From NCBI GenBank assembly GCA_002344975.1, contig DDUV01000087.1:14630-78629 (forward strand): a DNA stretch of 64,000 nt. Reading direction: 5' to 3'. Both the position numbers and the translations under genes were made by a program. Source of the DNA: Saprospiraceae bacterium UBA2329. Its GTDB lineage: Bacteria; Bacteroidota; Bacteroidia; Chitinophagales; Saprospiraceae. Below the pieces are notes generated by a model. The model was given only the letters and a program-made list of their open reading frames with translations, did no database searches and was not told where the DNA came from. Below are positions 35,990-44,339 of the stretch, piece by piece. How positions within the stretch are numbered: position 1 is the stretch's first letter; each line of letters opens with the position of its first letter.

Positions 35990-36538
35990 ATGAAAAATCG
36001 CATCACGCCCATTGCTGTATTGGCAATTATGGCCTTCATGTCTGCATGTTCGCCCCGCTACACTCCCTTCACGCAGCGCTTGTACGATGAGCACCGCTGG
36101 TCGGAAGATGAACTGAAGCGCATACAGTTTTACCTCTCCAACGACCTCGTTTTGCGCCGCGAATTAGGTGGCACCAATGTGCAGATAGTATCCGGCGAGA
36201 TCAAAGTGAGAGATGGTCGCAAAGTGGAAGAAATTTTCATCCGGCAGGGCACGCCGGGCGTCTTTTTGTTCAGTCCCAAAGAAAACCGTTTTGCCATCAG
36301 TTTTGAGTCCGGAGCTACCAACAATCGCTATCTGATGTTTGGCCCCAGTGCCAGGCTCAATGACCGTTTTGCTCTTTTGGGCGCCGAATGGGATCGGCAA
36401 GGCGGTACGGTAACTTATGATGGTCAACAATATCAGGTGGATGCCTCCGGCGCTCTGGCGGGTTTGTTGGTCAATCTCAAGCGCGCCCGGCAAGTGGAGG
36501 TCAACTCTCGCGTTGTCGGCGGTCGAAAGGTGCGATGA
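35990..36538 (+). CDS. Small lipoprotein of unknown function
   Basis: This 182-residue protein has a lipobox at FMSAC (Cys20) followed by SPRYTPFTQRLYDEHRWSEDELKRIQFYLSNDLVLRREL. The rest is predicted beta-rich (VQIVSGEIKVRDGRKVEEIFI, GTPGVFLFSPKENRFAISF) and ends in a basic helix. I recognise the look of a Bacteroidota-specific family but cannot name a function. It is 66 bases upstream of the pullulanase gene in the same direction but a -7 motif separates them. Confidence 0.7.
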   Translation: MKNRITPIAVLAIMAFMSACSPRYTPFTQRLYDEHRWSEDELKRIQFYLSNDLVLRRELGGTNVQIVSGEIKVRDGRKVEEIFIRQGTPGVFLFSPKENRFAISFESGATNNRYLMFGPSARLNDRFALLGAEWDRQGGTVTYDGQQYQVDASGALAGLLVNLKRARQVEVNSRVVGGRKVR

Positions 36539-36578
36539 ATATCCGCAGCGGTTCTCATGCGGTTTGCCGGCTGCTTAC

Positions 36579-36586
36579 TATCTTTG
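36579..36586 (+). promoter_or_regulatory. -7 promoter motif TATCTTTG for the pullulanase gene
   Basis: A perfect TAnnTTTG match lies 18 bases before the ATG at 36605. A TTTG at 36563-36566 is too close (12 bases) for the standard spacing. Confidence 0.4.
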
Positions 36587-36604
36587 CCCTAAAATCAGCA
36601 CAGC

Positions 36605-38611
36605 ATGAGAACCGCATTTTTCTTTGCCATCATATTTTCAGCCATCATGGCCATCCACCAATCCTGCGCGCCTACTTCTCCCGGCTTCAGCCGCTTTGAA
36701 GAATATCCGTACTATCCCGAAGACGACCTGGGACTTCGCTATACGCCTTCCAAGTCGGTGTTCAAACTCTGGGCGCCAACGGCCAACGCAGCACGCATCA
36801 GTTTTTATGAGCAAGACATGGGCGGTGAACCCATTGGCGTAAAGGATATGAAAAAAGGTTTGGACGGCGTTTGGGAAGCAACCATCAAAAAGACCGATAC
36901 CAAGGGCTGGTACTACACTTATCAGGTACGAATCGGAGAGACCTGGATGGGTGAAACGCCCGATCCTTACGCCAAAGCGGTGGGTACCAACGGCTTGCGC
37001 GCCCAAATATTAGACATGCGCGACACCAACCCCGATGGCTGGGAAAACGACCGCCGCCCGGAACAGGCATCTTACAACGATATTGTGCTGTACGAACTGC
37101 ATGTGCGCGACCTGTCCATCCACCCCAATTCCGGCATACAAAATAAGGGGAAATACTTAGGCTTGGCAGAAACCGGCGCCAAAAGCTCCGAAGGTCTGGC
37201 TACCGGCTTAGACCATATCAAAGACTTGGGAGTAACCCATGTTCACCTGCTGCCGGTATATGATTATATGTCGGTTGACGAGTCTAAATTACAGGAAAAC
37301 AAGTTCAATTGGGGCTACGACCCTCAAAATTACAATGTTCCGGAAGGCAGTTATGCTACCAACCCTGCCGACGGCGCCGTGCGCATCAGAGAATTCAAAA
37401 CGATGGTAAAAGCCCTGCACGATGCAGGCATCCGGGTGGTCATGGACGTGGTGTATAACCATACCGGCGCTACGGAGCTGTCTGTTTTTAACCAGTTGGT
37501 GCCGGGCTATTATTATCGCCAAACGGCCGATGGAGGGTTCTCCAACGCCAGCGGATGCGGCAATGAAACGGCCTCCGACCGCCTGATGATGCGCAAACTC
37601 ATCGTCGAATCCGTCAAATACTGGGCTTCCGAATACCACATAGACGGCTTCCGTTTTGACCTCATGGGCATACATGATATAGAGACCATGAATTTGGTCA
37701 GCGCAGAACTGCGCAAATTGTCGCCCTCCATTTTTGTTTACGGCGAAGGCTGGACCGCCGGCGACAGCCCATTGGCCCCCGAAAAACGCGCCATCAAACA
37801 CAATGTACTCCAACTTGAGCATGTAGCGGCCTTCAGCGACGACGTGCGCGACGCCATCAAAGGCCATGTGTTTCATCCTGAGCAAAAGGGCTTCGTGAGC
37901 GGCCTGGCTGGACTGGAAGAAAGCCTCAAGTTCGGCATTGTCGCATCTACCCAACACCCGCAAGTGGATTACGAAAAGATCAACTATTCCAAAGCGCCCT
38001 GGGCCAAAGTTCCGGCCCAAACCATCACCTACGCCTCCTGCCACGACAACCATACGCTTTGGGATCGCCTCCAGATTTCCTGCCCAGAAGCATCTGAAAC
38101 CGAGCGCATACAAATGAACAAACTCGCCGCGGCCATCGTGATGACCAGCCAGGGAGTACCTTTTATCCATGCAGGTGAAGAAATGTTGCGCACCAAATTT
38201 GGGGCTGAAAACTCTTTCAATCTGCCCGACAGCATCAACCGGATTGACTGGTCGCGAAAGGCCCGTTATTCCAATGTGTTCAATTATTACAAAGGGCTGA
38301 TTGCTTTGCGCAAAAGCCACCCTGCTTTCAAACTTCCCACACAAGACCTCATCCAAAAGCATTTGCAGTTTTTGGATACCAATGAATCCAATCTGGTCGC
38401 ATACTTACTGAAAGACAATGCCGGAGGCGATGCCTGGAAAGATATTCTCGTCATTTTCAACGGCAACAGCACTGCAAAATCCGTATCCGTTCCACAAGGC
38501 AACTGGACGCTGGCAGTAGATGGTCAAACCGTCAATCCCGACGGCATTCGCCAGATGAATACGAGCGCCGTCTCGGTTCCTGCCCGCACGGCTATGGTGT
38601 TGTGGAAATAA
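36605..38611 (+). CDS. pulA: Type I pullulanase (GH13), exported, probable lipoprotein
   Basis: This 668-residue protein starts with a hydrophobic signal and a cysteine at 21 (HQSC, a non-canonical lipobox). An N-terminal CBM48-like domain (SVFKLWAPTANAARISFY) precedes the GH13 barrel, which has the type I pullulanase block NWGYDPQNYNVPEGSYATNP, nucleophile D352 in FRFDLMG, acid E381 in YGEGW and D481 in SCHDNHTLWDR. These enzymes cut alpha-1,6 branches of pullulan, starch and glycogen. Being exported, it probably works on external starch-like glucans. No SusCD genes are adjacent. It ends five bases from the convergent pyrB stop. Confidence 0.92.
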   Translation: MRTAFFFAIIFSAIMAIHQSCAPTSPGFSRFEEYPYYPEDDLGLRYTPSKSVFKLWAPTANAARISFYEQDMGGEPIGVKDMKKGLDGVWEATIKKTDTKGWYYTYQVRIGETWMGETPDPYAKAVGTNGLRAQILDMRDTNPDGWENDRRPEQASYNDIVLYELHVRDLSIHPNSGIQNKGKYLGLAETGAKSSEGLATGLDHIKDLGVTHVHLLPVYDYMSVDESKLQENKFNWGYDPQNYNVPEGSYATNPADGAVRIREFKTMVKALHDAGIRVVMDVVYNHTGATELSVFNQLVPGYYYRQTADGGFSNASGCGNETASDRLMMRKLIVESVKYWASEYHIDGFRFDLMGIHDIETMNLVSAELRKLSPSIFVYGEGWTAGDSPLAPEKRAIKHNVLQLEHVAAFSDDVRDAIKGHVFHPEQKGFVSGLAGLEESLKFGIVASTQHPQVDYEKINYSKAPWAKVPAQTITYASCHDNHTLWDRLQISCPEASETERIQMNKLAAAIVMTSQGVPFIHAGEEMLRTKFGAENSFNLPDSINRIDWSRKARYSNVFNYYKGLIALRKSHPAFKLPTQDLIQKHLQFLDTNESNLVAYLLKDNAGGDAWKDILVIFNGNSTAKSVSVPQGNWTLAVDGQTVNPDGIRQMNTSAVSVPARTAMVLWK

Positions 38612-38616
38612 GTTGA

Positions 38617-39552
38617 TTATTGCCGCTTCCCCGCCAGCAAATACAGGGCTGCCATGCGCACGGCCACCCCGTTTTCTACCTGTTGCAGGATGATGGAGTG
38701 TTCTGAGTCGGCTGCATCGCTCGTTATTTCTACCCCTCGATTGATGGGGCCGGGGTGCATGATGACAACAGGCTTGTCCAAGCGGTTGAGCAGCGCTTTG
38801 TCAATGCCGAAATAAAGGGCGTATTCCCGCAGCGACGGGAAATATTTGATGTCCTGGCGTTCCAATTGAATTCTGAGAATATTCGCGGCATCGCACCAGC
38901 GGAGCGTTTTTTCTACGTCGTGTTCAACGCCTACCCCCAGCGAAGTAATGTATTTGGGAATCAGTGTAGGCGGCCCGCAAACCTTGACCTCTGCGCCTAA
39001 CTTCTTGAGGCAGAATATATTGCTGAGCGCTACTCTGGAGTGCAGAATATCGCCTACAATCGCAATTTTTTTACCTTCCAGATCGCCGAGCTGCTCGCGC
39101 ATGGAGTAGGCATCCAAGAGAGCCTGCGTGGGATGCTCGTGCGTGCCGTCGCCGGCATTGAGGATCCGCGCCGAAATGTGCCTTGCCAGAAAATGAGGTG
39201 CGCCGGGCGCCGGATGCCGCATCACAATCATGTCCACCTTCATGGCGAGGATGTTGTTCACGGTATCGAGCAGCGTTTCGCCTTTTTTGACGGAAGAAGA
39301 CGATGCGGAAAAGTTGATGACGTCGGCAGAGAGGCGTTTTTCGGCCAATTCGAAGGAGATGCGGGTGCGGGTGGAATCCTCGAAGAAGAGGTTGGCAACG
39401 GTGAGGTCGCGCAGGGAGGGTACTTTTTTTACGGGGCGGTTGATGACTTCCTTAAAAGTGACGGCGGTATCCAATATCAAGGTGATGTCCTCTTTTGTCA
39501 AGTCTTTGATCCCCAGCAAGTGGGGCACGCTCAATGAATTAGCCTGCGACAT
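38617..39552 (-). CDS. pyrB: Aspartate carbamoyltransferase catalytic subunit
   Basis: This 311-residue cytoplasmic enzyme makes carbamoyl-aspartate, the committed step of pyrimidine synthesis. The carbamoyl-phosphate motif S60-T-R-T-R64 in FFEDSTRTRISFE and HEHPTQALLDAYSM are clear, as is the C-terminal HPGPINRGVEI. Length is standard. Its start codon overlaps the pyrR stop by one base, so it is translated from the same mRNA. No pyrI regulatory subunit gene is next to it. Confidence 0.96.
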   Translation of the reverse strand: MSQANSLSVPHLLGIKDLTKEDITLILDTAVTFKEVINRPVKKVPSLRDLTVANLFFEDSTRTRISFELAEKRLSADVINFSASSSSVKKGETLLDTVNNILAMKVDMIVMRHPAPGAPHFLARHISARILNAGDGTHEHPTQALLDAYSMREQLGDLEGKKIAIVGDILHSRVALSNIFCLKKLGAEVKVCGPPTLIPKYITSLGVGVEHDVEKTLRWCDAANILRIQLERQDIKYFPSLREYALYFGIDKALLNRLDKPVVIMHPGPINRGVEITSDAADSEHSIILQQVENGVAVRMAALYLLAGKRQ

Positions 39553-40112
39553 TATTTATCCCTGTCTTTTTTGTCAGCAAAGAGTAATACCCGGTCTTCC
39601 CCGTCTGTGTGCGCCCATTCCACCTGCACATAAGCCTGGTCGAGGGCATCTATGGCCATGCCCGTAAAATCGGCCTGAATGGGCAGATGCCGATTGAAGC
39701 GGCGATCTATAAGTACGGCAAGCTCCACAGAGCGCGGGCGCCCGTAGTCGTTCAAGGCTGCCAGCGCGGCTTGCACGGTGCGGCCCGAATACAGGACGTC
39801 GTCTATGAGCAGTACATTTTTGTTGTCCACCTGAAAATCCATGCTGGTGGTGCTGGGCAAAAGCGGCTTGCTTCGGAGGCGGTAGTCGTCTCTGTAAAAG
39901 GTGATGTCCATTTTGCCATACAGCAGGGAGGGGGCGTCTAAGAGCTGCATCAGGCGCGCATGAATGCGGTCGGAGAGGAGTACGCCGCGCGGTTGAATGC
40001 CGATGATGCAGGCGTCTTCAAACCGGTCGAAGTGTTCGATGAGTTGGTGGCACAACCGTTCAATGGTGAGTGCGAACCGTTCCTGACTCAATATGATACG
40101 CTCCTGATTCAT
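39552..40112 (-). CDS. pyrR: PyrR-type bifunctional pyr regulator / uracil phosphoribosyltransferase
   Basis: This 186-residue protein has the PyrR/PRTase fold: GIQPRGVLLSDRI, then the PRPP motif NVLLIDDVLYSGRTVQAAL (about 99-117) and the DYGRPRSVELAVLIDRRFNRHLPI C-terminal part. In Bacillus, PyrR binds pyr mRNA leaders and controls attenuation. Here the predicted promoter ends only five bases before the ATG, leaving no leader for such control, so the regulatory part of the role is uncertain. It is the first gene of a pyrR-pyrB pair. Confidence 0.93.
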   Translation of the reverse strand: MNQERIILSQERFALTIERLCHQLIEHFDRFEDACIIGIQPRGVLLSDRIHARLMQLLDAPSLLYGKMDITFYRDDYRLRSKPLLPSTTSMDFQVDNKNVLLIDDVLYSGRTVQAALAALNDYGRPRSVELAVLIDRRFNRHLPIQADFTGMAIDALDQAYVQVEWAHTDGEDRVLLFADKKDRDK

Positions 40113-40117
40113 TGGGG

Positions 40118-40147
40118 CAAAGATAAGTTTTTGGGAAAGGAAAGCAA
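40118..40147 (-). promoter_or_regulatory. Promoter of pyrR-pyrB, apparently leaderless
   Basis: On the minus strand TTG (40147-40145), 19 bases and a perfect -7 TATCTTTG (40125-40118) give a full Bacteroidota promoter. Only five bases separate it from the pyrR ATG, so the transcript should begin at or next to the start codon. Confidence 0.6.
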
Positions 40148-40356
40148 GCGTGTTTTTGTTTTGACCGGCGTGAGCGGCAAAAGATGCTTAAATGGCGTAT
40201 TGTCAGCTTATTGTAATTTAACAGATGTTTTTTCATTTTTTTTAATGAAAAATTTTACAAAATTTTACGATCAAAAATTATGCTATTGACGTTTATCTGG
40301 AGTATTTTGTGCTCGAATTGCCAACCTCTCTAACCAAAAACCTGTCTTTTTGAAAT

Positions 40357-40617
40357 ATGAAAAGCAGAATCATCAAACGACGGCTTGTAAAAGCAAGAAG
40401 CGCCTTGAATCAAACCATCCAAAAAATCCTCGACATCAGCCGCATCAAGAAAACCATACCTTATGCGGAGAACCCGGAAGTAAAGGAGGCCGGGATCAGC
40501 GAAGAGTTGTGGCTGCTGAATAAATTAGCCAAGCAGCAGGCTCAATTGGTACGGCATTACGAAACGACACTGACGGAAGACAAGATGATGCCGCCCAAAA
40601 ATAATTTTTTACGATAA
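40357..40617 (+). CDS. Small basic protein of unknown function
   Basis: This 86-residue, lysine/arginine-rich protein is predicted mostly helical (KSRIIKRRLVKARSALNQTI, then EELWLLNKLAKQQAQLVRHY). It has no signal peptide or membrane segment. It overlaps by nine bases, tail to tail, with the 486-residue gene on the other strand. An AT-rich stretch of about 90 bases precedes it. I do not recognise a family; it could be a small DNA- or RNA-associated protein, but the call as a real gene rests only on codon usage and position. Confidence 0.5.
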   Translation: MKSRIIKRRLVKARSALNQTIQKILDISRIKKTIPYAENPEVKEAGISEELWLLNKLAKQQAQLVRHYETTLTEDKMMPPKNNFLR

Positions 40618-42069
40618 GCTCAGGCGCTCCCGCAGCCGGTTGATGACGCCGGGAATGAGCGGGTGTACCTCGTCCATCAACTCCCTGAGCTGATGGTGCT
40701 TGGCATCCAAACGGTCGGTCTGGGTCAATGAATCAGCCAAATGGCGCTCCAACTCATCGCGTTGAATGAGGCTCTCCTTGTACATAGCCACCCACTGATA
40801 CCACTGAATGGCGGGTAGGTAATTGGCATTCTTCCGGTATTGGGTTTCGCGCTCGGCAAGCTGGTGTTTGCGTATGATTTTCAATATCTTGGCGTATTTT
40901 TCCTGATGGAGCAGCGCCTCGATGTAGGAAGTGAAAAAGATATGCCAGCGATACTCGAACACCTCCTGCCGGTATGCCGACAGGAAAGTTTCTGCGTAGT
41001 TTTCGGCACTGCGGTATTGGTCGTTGTGATTGAGACACTTGAGGTAGAGCGCAACAAACCCAATTCTGTTATGGAACCCCGCCGTCGTTTTCATCTCCGG
41101 ATACGCAGATCGCATGAGTTGAAGAGCCTCCGCGTATTTGTTCTGGCGCATCAGTACGGCCGCCAGGTTGTTGACGTAGAAAATGTAGTCTGCCGTTTTT
41201 TCCCGGATGGATAAGTACCCGTAATACTCTGCCTTGTCGTATTCGTGAAAACGGGTGTGCAGAAGCAGGCGGTTGCCGTAATAGTTGAGCAGCAGCCGCC
41301 GCGAGTAATAGATGCCCTGAGAAAACAGGCGGTCAATGTATTCGTACTTTTCGAGCAGCTTCTCGAAGTTCCGGTAGTTGAAATAAATAAAAGTGAGCCG
41401 CACCAAGGCGAAGTAGCGATTGAGGCCGTCCAATGCTTCGTTGTAATACACCTCCGTGAGCCAGTTTTCCCAGTGAAGGGATTGGGCAGAGTTTTTGGAG
41501 TATTGATTGACGATGTCTTCCGTAGCGTCGTGCATACGCTCAAAGATCTCCTTGCTGTATTCGTACTGCGCCTTGAATTTTTTCAAAAACTCATTGGCCT
41601 GCCTGTGCTGTGCGTGCCGCATACGGATGAGCAGAAAATGGCGATACACGGCTACCAATTCGTAAAATTTGACAAAGTAGAAATCCGGTTGCTCGTAGTC
41701 CCGGATCGCCTTCAATAAAGTTTTCTCTTCCTGGGGTTCTATGGCGTCTGTCATGATCTTGCGCTCCATGAGGCTGAGCCAGTCAAAGCGCTCATCCACG
41801 TCTATGGAGGCCAGGCGCTCCTCAATCCAGCTTTTGAGGTTGGAGTACTTTCGCTTGTCTATTTCTGTATCGTAGGGGGCTTGTTGCCTGATTTTGTGGC
41901 AATTTTCGTCCATCAGTTTCAAAATGCCGAGCTTCACATCGTCTTCAAAATGTTGGACCGAAAGCAGGTAGGTCGTCTCGTGTGGCAACAGACCGGCGGC
42001 AAAATCTCCGAACTTTTGAAGCTTGTTTCTCACAAATGATCTGATTTTAGTAGTACGAATATGAGCCAT
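40609..42069 (-). CDS. Large helical (TPR-like) protein of unknown function
   Basis: This 486-residue protein has no signal peptide. The middle and C-terminal parts consist of helix pairs with aromatic and Ala/Tyr patterns resembling tetratricopeptide repeats (HEYDKAEYYGYLSIREKTAD, NKYAEALQLMRSAYPEM, YRSAENYAETFLSAY). The N-terminal ~130 residues are charged and helical. I do not recognise a named family; a scaffold or regulatory role is possible. The start codon at 42069-42067 sits inside a 13-bp stem (42061-42073 / 42088-42100). It lies 49 bases downstream of the SDR gene in the same direction. Confidence 0.7.
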   Translation of the reverse strand: MAHIRTTKIRSFVRNKLQKFGDFAAGLLPHETTYLLSVQHFEDDVKLGILKLMDENCHKIRQQAPYDTEIDKRKYSNLKSWIEERLASIDVDERFDWLSLMERKIMTDAIEPQEEKTLLKAIRDYEQPDFYFVKFYELVAVYRHFLLIRMRHAQHRQANEFLKKFKAQYEYSKEIFERMHDATEDIVNQYSKNSAQSLHWENWLTEVYYNEALDGLNRYFALVRLTFIYFNYRNFEKLLEKYEYIDRLFSQGIYYSRRLLLNYYGNRLLLHTRFHEYDKAEYYGYLSIREKTADYIFYVNNLAAVLMRQNKYAEALQLMRSAYPEMKTTAGFHNRIGFVALYLKCLNHNDQYRSAENYAETFLSAYRQEVFEYRWHIFFTSYIEALLHQEKYAKILKIIRKHQLAERETQYRKNANYLPAIQWYQWVAMYKESLIQRDELERHLADSLTQTDRLDAKHHQLRELMDEVHPLIPGVINRLRERLSLS

Positions 42070-42100
42070 CCCGAATTTTGCAAAACGCGGGATGACTCAT
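42061..42100. repeat. 13-bp inverted repeat covering the start codon of the TPR-like gene
   Basis: ATGAGCCATCCCG (42061-42073) pairs with CGGGATGACTCAT (42088-42100) with one mismatch, around a loop that contains the palindrome TTTTGCAAAA. It lies between the SDR stop (42119) and the body of the next leftward gene. It may end the SDR transcript or hide the start site of the downstream gene; no T run follows on the minus strand. Confidence 0.6.
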
Positions 42101-42118
42101 GTTTTTGAAACGAGGTGC

Positions 42119-42847
42119 CTAAATGCTCACACCGCCATCCACGCTCAATACGGCGCCCGAAACATACGAAGCATCTTCGGAAGCTAGGAAAAGGTAGGCT
42201 TTGGCCACTTCTTCCGGCGTGCCGATGCGGCCCAGCGGCGTTTTGTCGTTCATCATCTGAATCACTTTTTCGGGCATGGAGGTGATCATTTCCGTGCCGA
42301 TGAAGCCGGGAGCAATGGCATTCACCGTGATGCCTTTCCGGCCCAGTTCGCGTGCCCACACTTTGGTCATACCGATAACGCCGGCTTTGGTAGCCACATA
42401 GTTGGTCTGGCCGAAATTGCCATACAAACCCACTACCGACGAGGCATTGACGATGCGCCCGTAACCCTTGGCCACCATAAACGGCGCCACTGCTTTGGTG
42501 CAATTGAAAACGCCGGTGAGGTTCACGTCTATGACCTGCTGCCACTGTTCGGCGGTGATTTTCATCAAAGTGGCATCGCGGAGTATGCCGGCATTGTTGA
42601 TGAGAATGTCTATCCGGCCAAAATCCTCATTGGTTTTCTGGGCGGCTGCTTCCACCATGGCAAAATCGGCGGTATTGACTTGATAAAACTTGCCGTTGAG
42701 TTCGGCGGCAGCAGCCTCGCCGCGCTCTTCGTTCCAATCCCAGATGGCTACGCTTGCGCCTTCAGCGGCAAACAGAGCGGCAATGGCCTTTCCGATACCG
42801 GAAGCGCCTCCCGTGACGATAGCTACGCGTTGTTCTAATCTCTTCAT
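42119..42847 (-). CDS. Short-chain dehydrogenase, 3-oxoacyl-ACP / acetoacetyl-CoA reductase type
   Basis: This 242-residue SDR has the NADP-type glycine motif TGGASGIG (12-19), NNAG (84-87) and the catalytic Ser137, Tyr150 and Lys154 (NASS...Y-V-A-T-K). It is closest by eye to FabG and PhaB-like reductases. The divergent thiolase next door makes 3-oxoacyl-CoA, so reduction of acetoacetyl-CoA to 3-hydroxybutyryl-CoA is a sensible but unproven assignment. A perfect -7 TAATTTTG (42871-42864) lies 16 bases before the ATG. Confidence 0.88.
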   Translation of the reverse strand: MKRLEQRVAIVTGGASGIGKAIAALFAAEGASVAIWDWNEERGEAAAAELNGKFYQVNTADFAMVEAAAQKTNEDFGRIDILINNAGILRDATLMKITAEQWQQVIDVNLTGVFNCTKAVAPFMVAKGYGRIVNASSVVGLYGNFGQTNYVATKAGVIGMTKVWARELGRKGITVNAIAPGFIGTEMITSMPEKVIQMMNDKTPLGRIGTPEEVAKAYLFLASEDASYVSGAVLSVDGGVSI

Positions 42848-42863
42848 GTTGCTTTTTTTTTCC

Positions 42864-42871
42864 CAAAATTA
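42864..42871 (-). promoter_or_regulatory. -7 promoter motif TAATTTTG for the SDR gene
   Basis: A perfect TAnnTTTG match lies 16 bases upstream of the ATG on the minus strand; the -33 TTG is not found at standard spacing. Confidence 0.4.
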
Positions 42872-42995
42872 GAGCCTCTGTCTATTTGCAGGGTAACTCC
42901 GATACTCAAAACAGGGCCGACCAAAGATAGAAACTATATTTTATTTTGGTGTAAATAACTGGTTATTAAATTTTTGAATTCAAAATAAAACAGCA

Positions 42996-43029
42996 TTGAC
43001 CCGCCCGTTGCTATTGCGCAATAATTTTG
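42996..43029 (+). promoter_or_regulatory. Promoter of the thiolase gene
   Basis: TTG (42996-42998), 23 bases and a perfect -7 TAATTTTG (43022-43029) match the Bacteroidota pattern. The predicted transcript starts about 50 bases before the ATG at 43089. Confidence 0.5.
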
Positions 43030-43088
43030 ATCGGCGTACCTTTACGCAACGGTTTTCTTTATTTCTCATCTCAAAACAAATAATTCCA

Positions 43089-44267
43089 ATGAAGCAGGCT
43101 TACATCGTATCGGCAGTTCGTACTCCCATCGGCAGTTTTGGCGGCCTTTTGGCAGAAATTCCGGCCACGCAATTAGGCGCTATTGCCATCAAAGGCGCTA
43201 TTGAAAAAGCAGGCGTTCCGGCGCATTTGGTAGAGGAGGTATATTTCGGCAACGTCGTTTCGGCCAATCTGGGGCAGGCTCCGGCAAGACAGGCTGCGCT
43301 GGGCGCCGGTTTGTCTCCCTCTGTGCAATGTACCACTGTCAATAAAGTCTGCGCTTCGGGCACCAAATCCATCATGTTTGCTGCTCAGAGCATCATGTTG
43401 GGCTTGGCGGATATAGTTGTAGCGGGCGGTATGGAAAACATGAGCATGATTCCTTTTTACATCCCCAAGGCTCGTTTTGGTTATAAATATGGCAATGGTG
43501 AAATCGTTGACGGCTTGTCCAGAGATGGCTTGTTGGACGTATATGATCAACAGGCGATGGGCGTTTTTGCCGACCGCACCGCCGAGAAATATGAAATCAC
43601 CCGGCAAGATCAGGATGCTTTTGCCATTCGTTCTTACAAGCGCTCGGCCGAAAGTACGCAGGCAGGAAAGTTTACGGATGAAATCATTCCGGTGGCCATT
43701 CCTCAGCGCAAAGGCGAACCCTTGCTCATCACCGAAGATGAAGAGTACAAAAAGGTGAATTTTGATAAAATCGCCGATCTGCGCCCTGCTTTTACCAAAG
43801 AAGGCAGCGTAACGGCGGCCAATGCTTCCACCATCAATGACGGCGCGGCTGCCTTGGTATTGGTGAGCGAGGCTAAATTGAAAGAACTCGGTTTGAAGCC
43901 CATCGCGCGGGTGGTATCGTTTGCCGATGCAGAGCAGGAGCCGGAATGGTTTACAACGACGCCCACTTTGGCGGCGCCCAAAGCGCTCAAAAACGCTGGC
44001 CTCACCATGAACGATATTGACTTTTTTGAGATCAATGAAGCGTTCTCGGTCGTTACTCTGGCCTTTAACAAGGTCTTGGACGTGGACATCAACAAGGTGA
44101 ACGTACACGGCGGCGCGGTTTCTTTGGGGCATCCGCTGGGCGCATCCGGTGCGCGCATCGTCACAACGCTCAATGGCGTGTTGCATCAAAATAAAGGCAA
44201 ATACGGCATGGCGGCCATCTGCAACGGCGGCGGCGGCGCGTCGGCCATCATCATTGAGGCGCTGTAA
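43089..44267 (+). CDS. Acetyl-CoA C-acetyltransferase (thiolase)
   Basis: This 392-residue protein starts at MKQAYIVSAVRTPIGSFGG, the family start; an earlier in-frame start adds an unlike tail. The catalytic residues are all present: C88 in VNKVCASGTKS, H348 in GHPLGASGARI and C378 in ICNGGGGAS. It condenses two acetyl-CoA to acetoacetyl-CoA or does the reverse in the cytoplasm. The divergent SDR gene suggests joint use in acetoacetyl-CoA/3-hydroxybutyryl-CoA turnover. A terminator hairpin lies 21 bases downstream. Confidence 0.95.
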   Translation: MKQAYIVSAVRTPIGSFGGLLAEIPATQLGAIAIKGAIEKAGVPAHLVEEVYFGNVVSANLGQAPARQAALGAGLSPSVQCTTVNKVCASGTKSIMFAAQSIMLGLADIVVAGGMENMSMIPFYIPKARFGYKYGNGEIVDGLSRDGLLDVYDQQAMGVFADRTAEKYEITRQDQDAFAIRSYKRSAESTQAGKFTDEIIPVAIPQRKGEPLLITEDEEYKKVNFDKIADLRPAFTKEGSVTAANASTINDGAAALVLVSEAKLKELGLKPIARVVSFADAEQEPEWFTTTPTLAAPKALKNAGLTMNDIDFFEINEAFSVVTLAFNKVLDVDINKVNVHGGAVSLGHPLGASGARIVTTLNGVLHQNKGKYGMAAICNGGGGASAIIIEAL

Positions 44268-44287
44268 GTAATTACGAGAAAATATTG

Positions 44288-44321
44288 CCGGCGGCGGAGA
44301 CAGGATGATTTCCGTCGCCGG
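44288..44321 (+). terminator. Intrinsic terminator between thiolase and metH
   Basis: CCGGCGGCGGA (44288-44298) pairs with TCCGTCGCCGG (44311-44321) with one G-T wobble and is followed by TTTCTTTTGGTTTT. It sits between two convergent genes and mainly serves the thiolase gene. Confidence 0.75.
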
Positions 44322-44339
44322 TTTCTTTTGGTTTTACCT

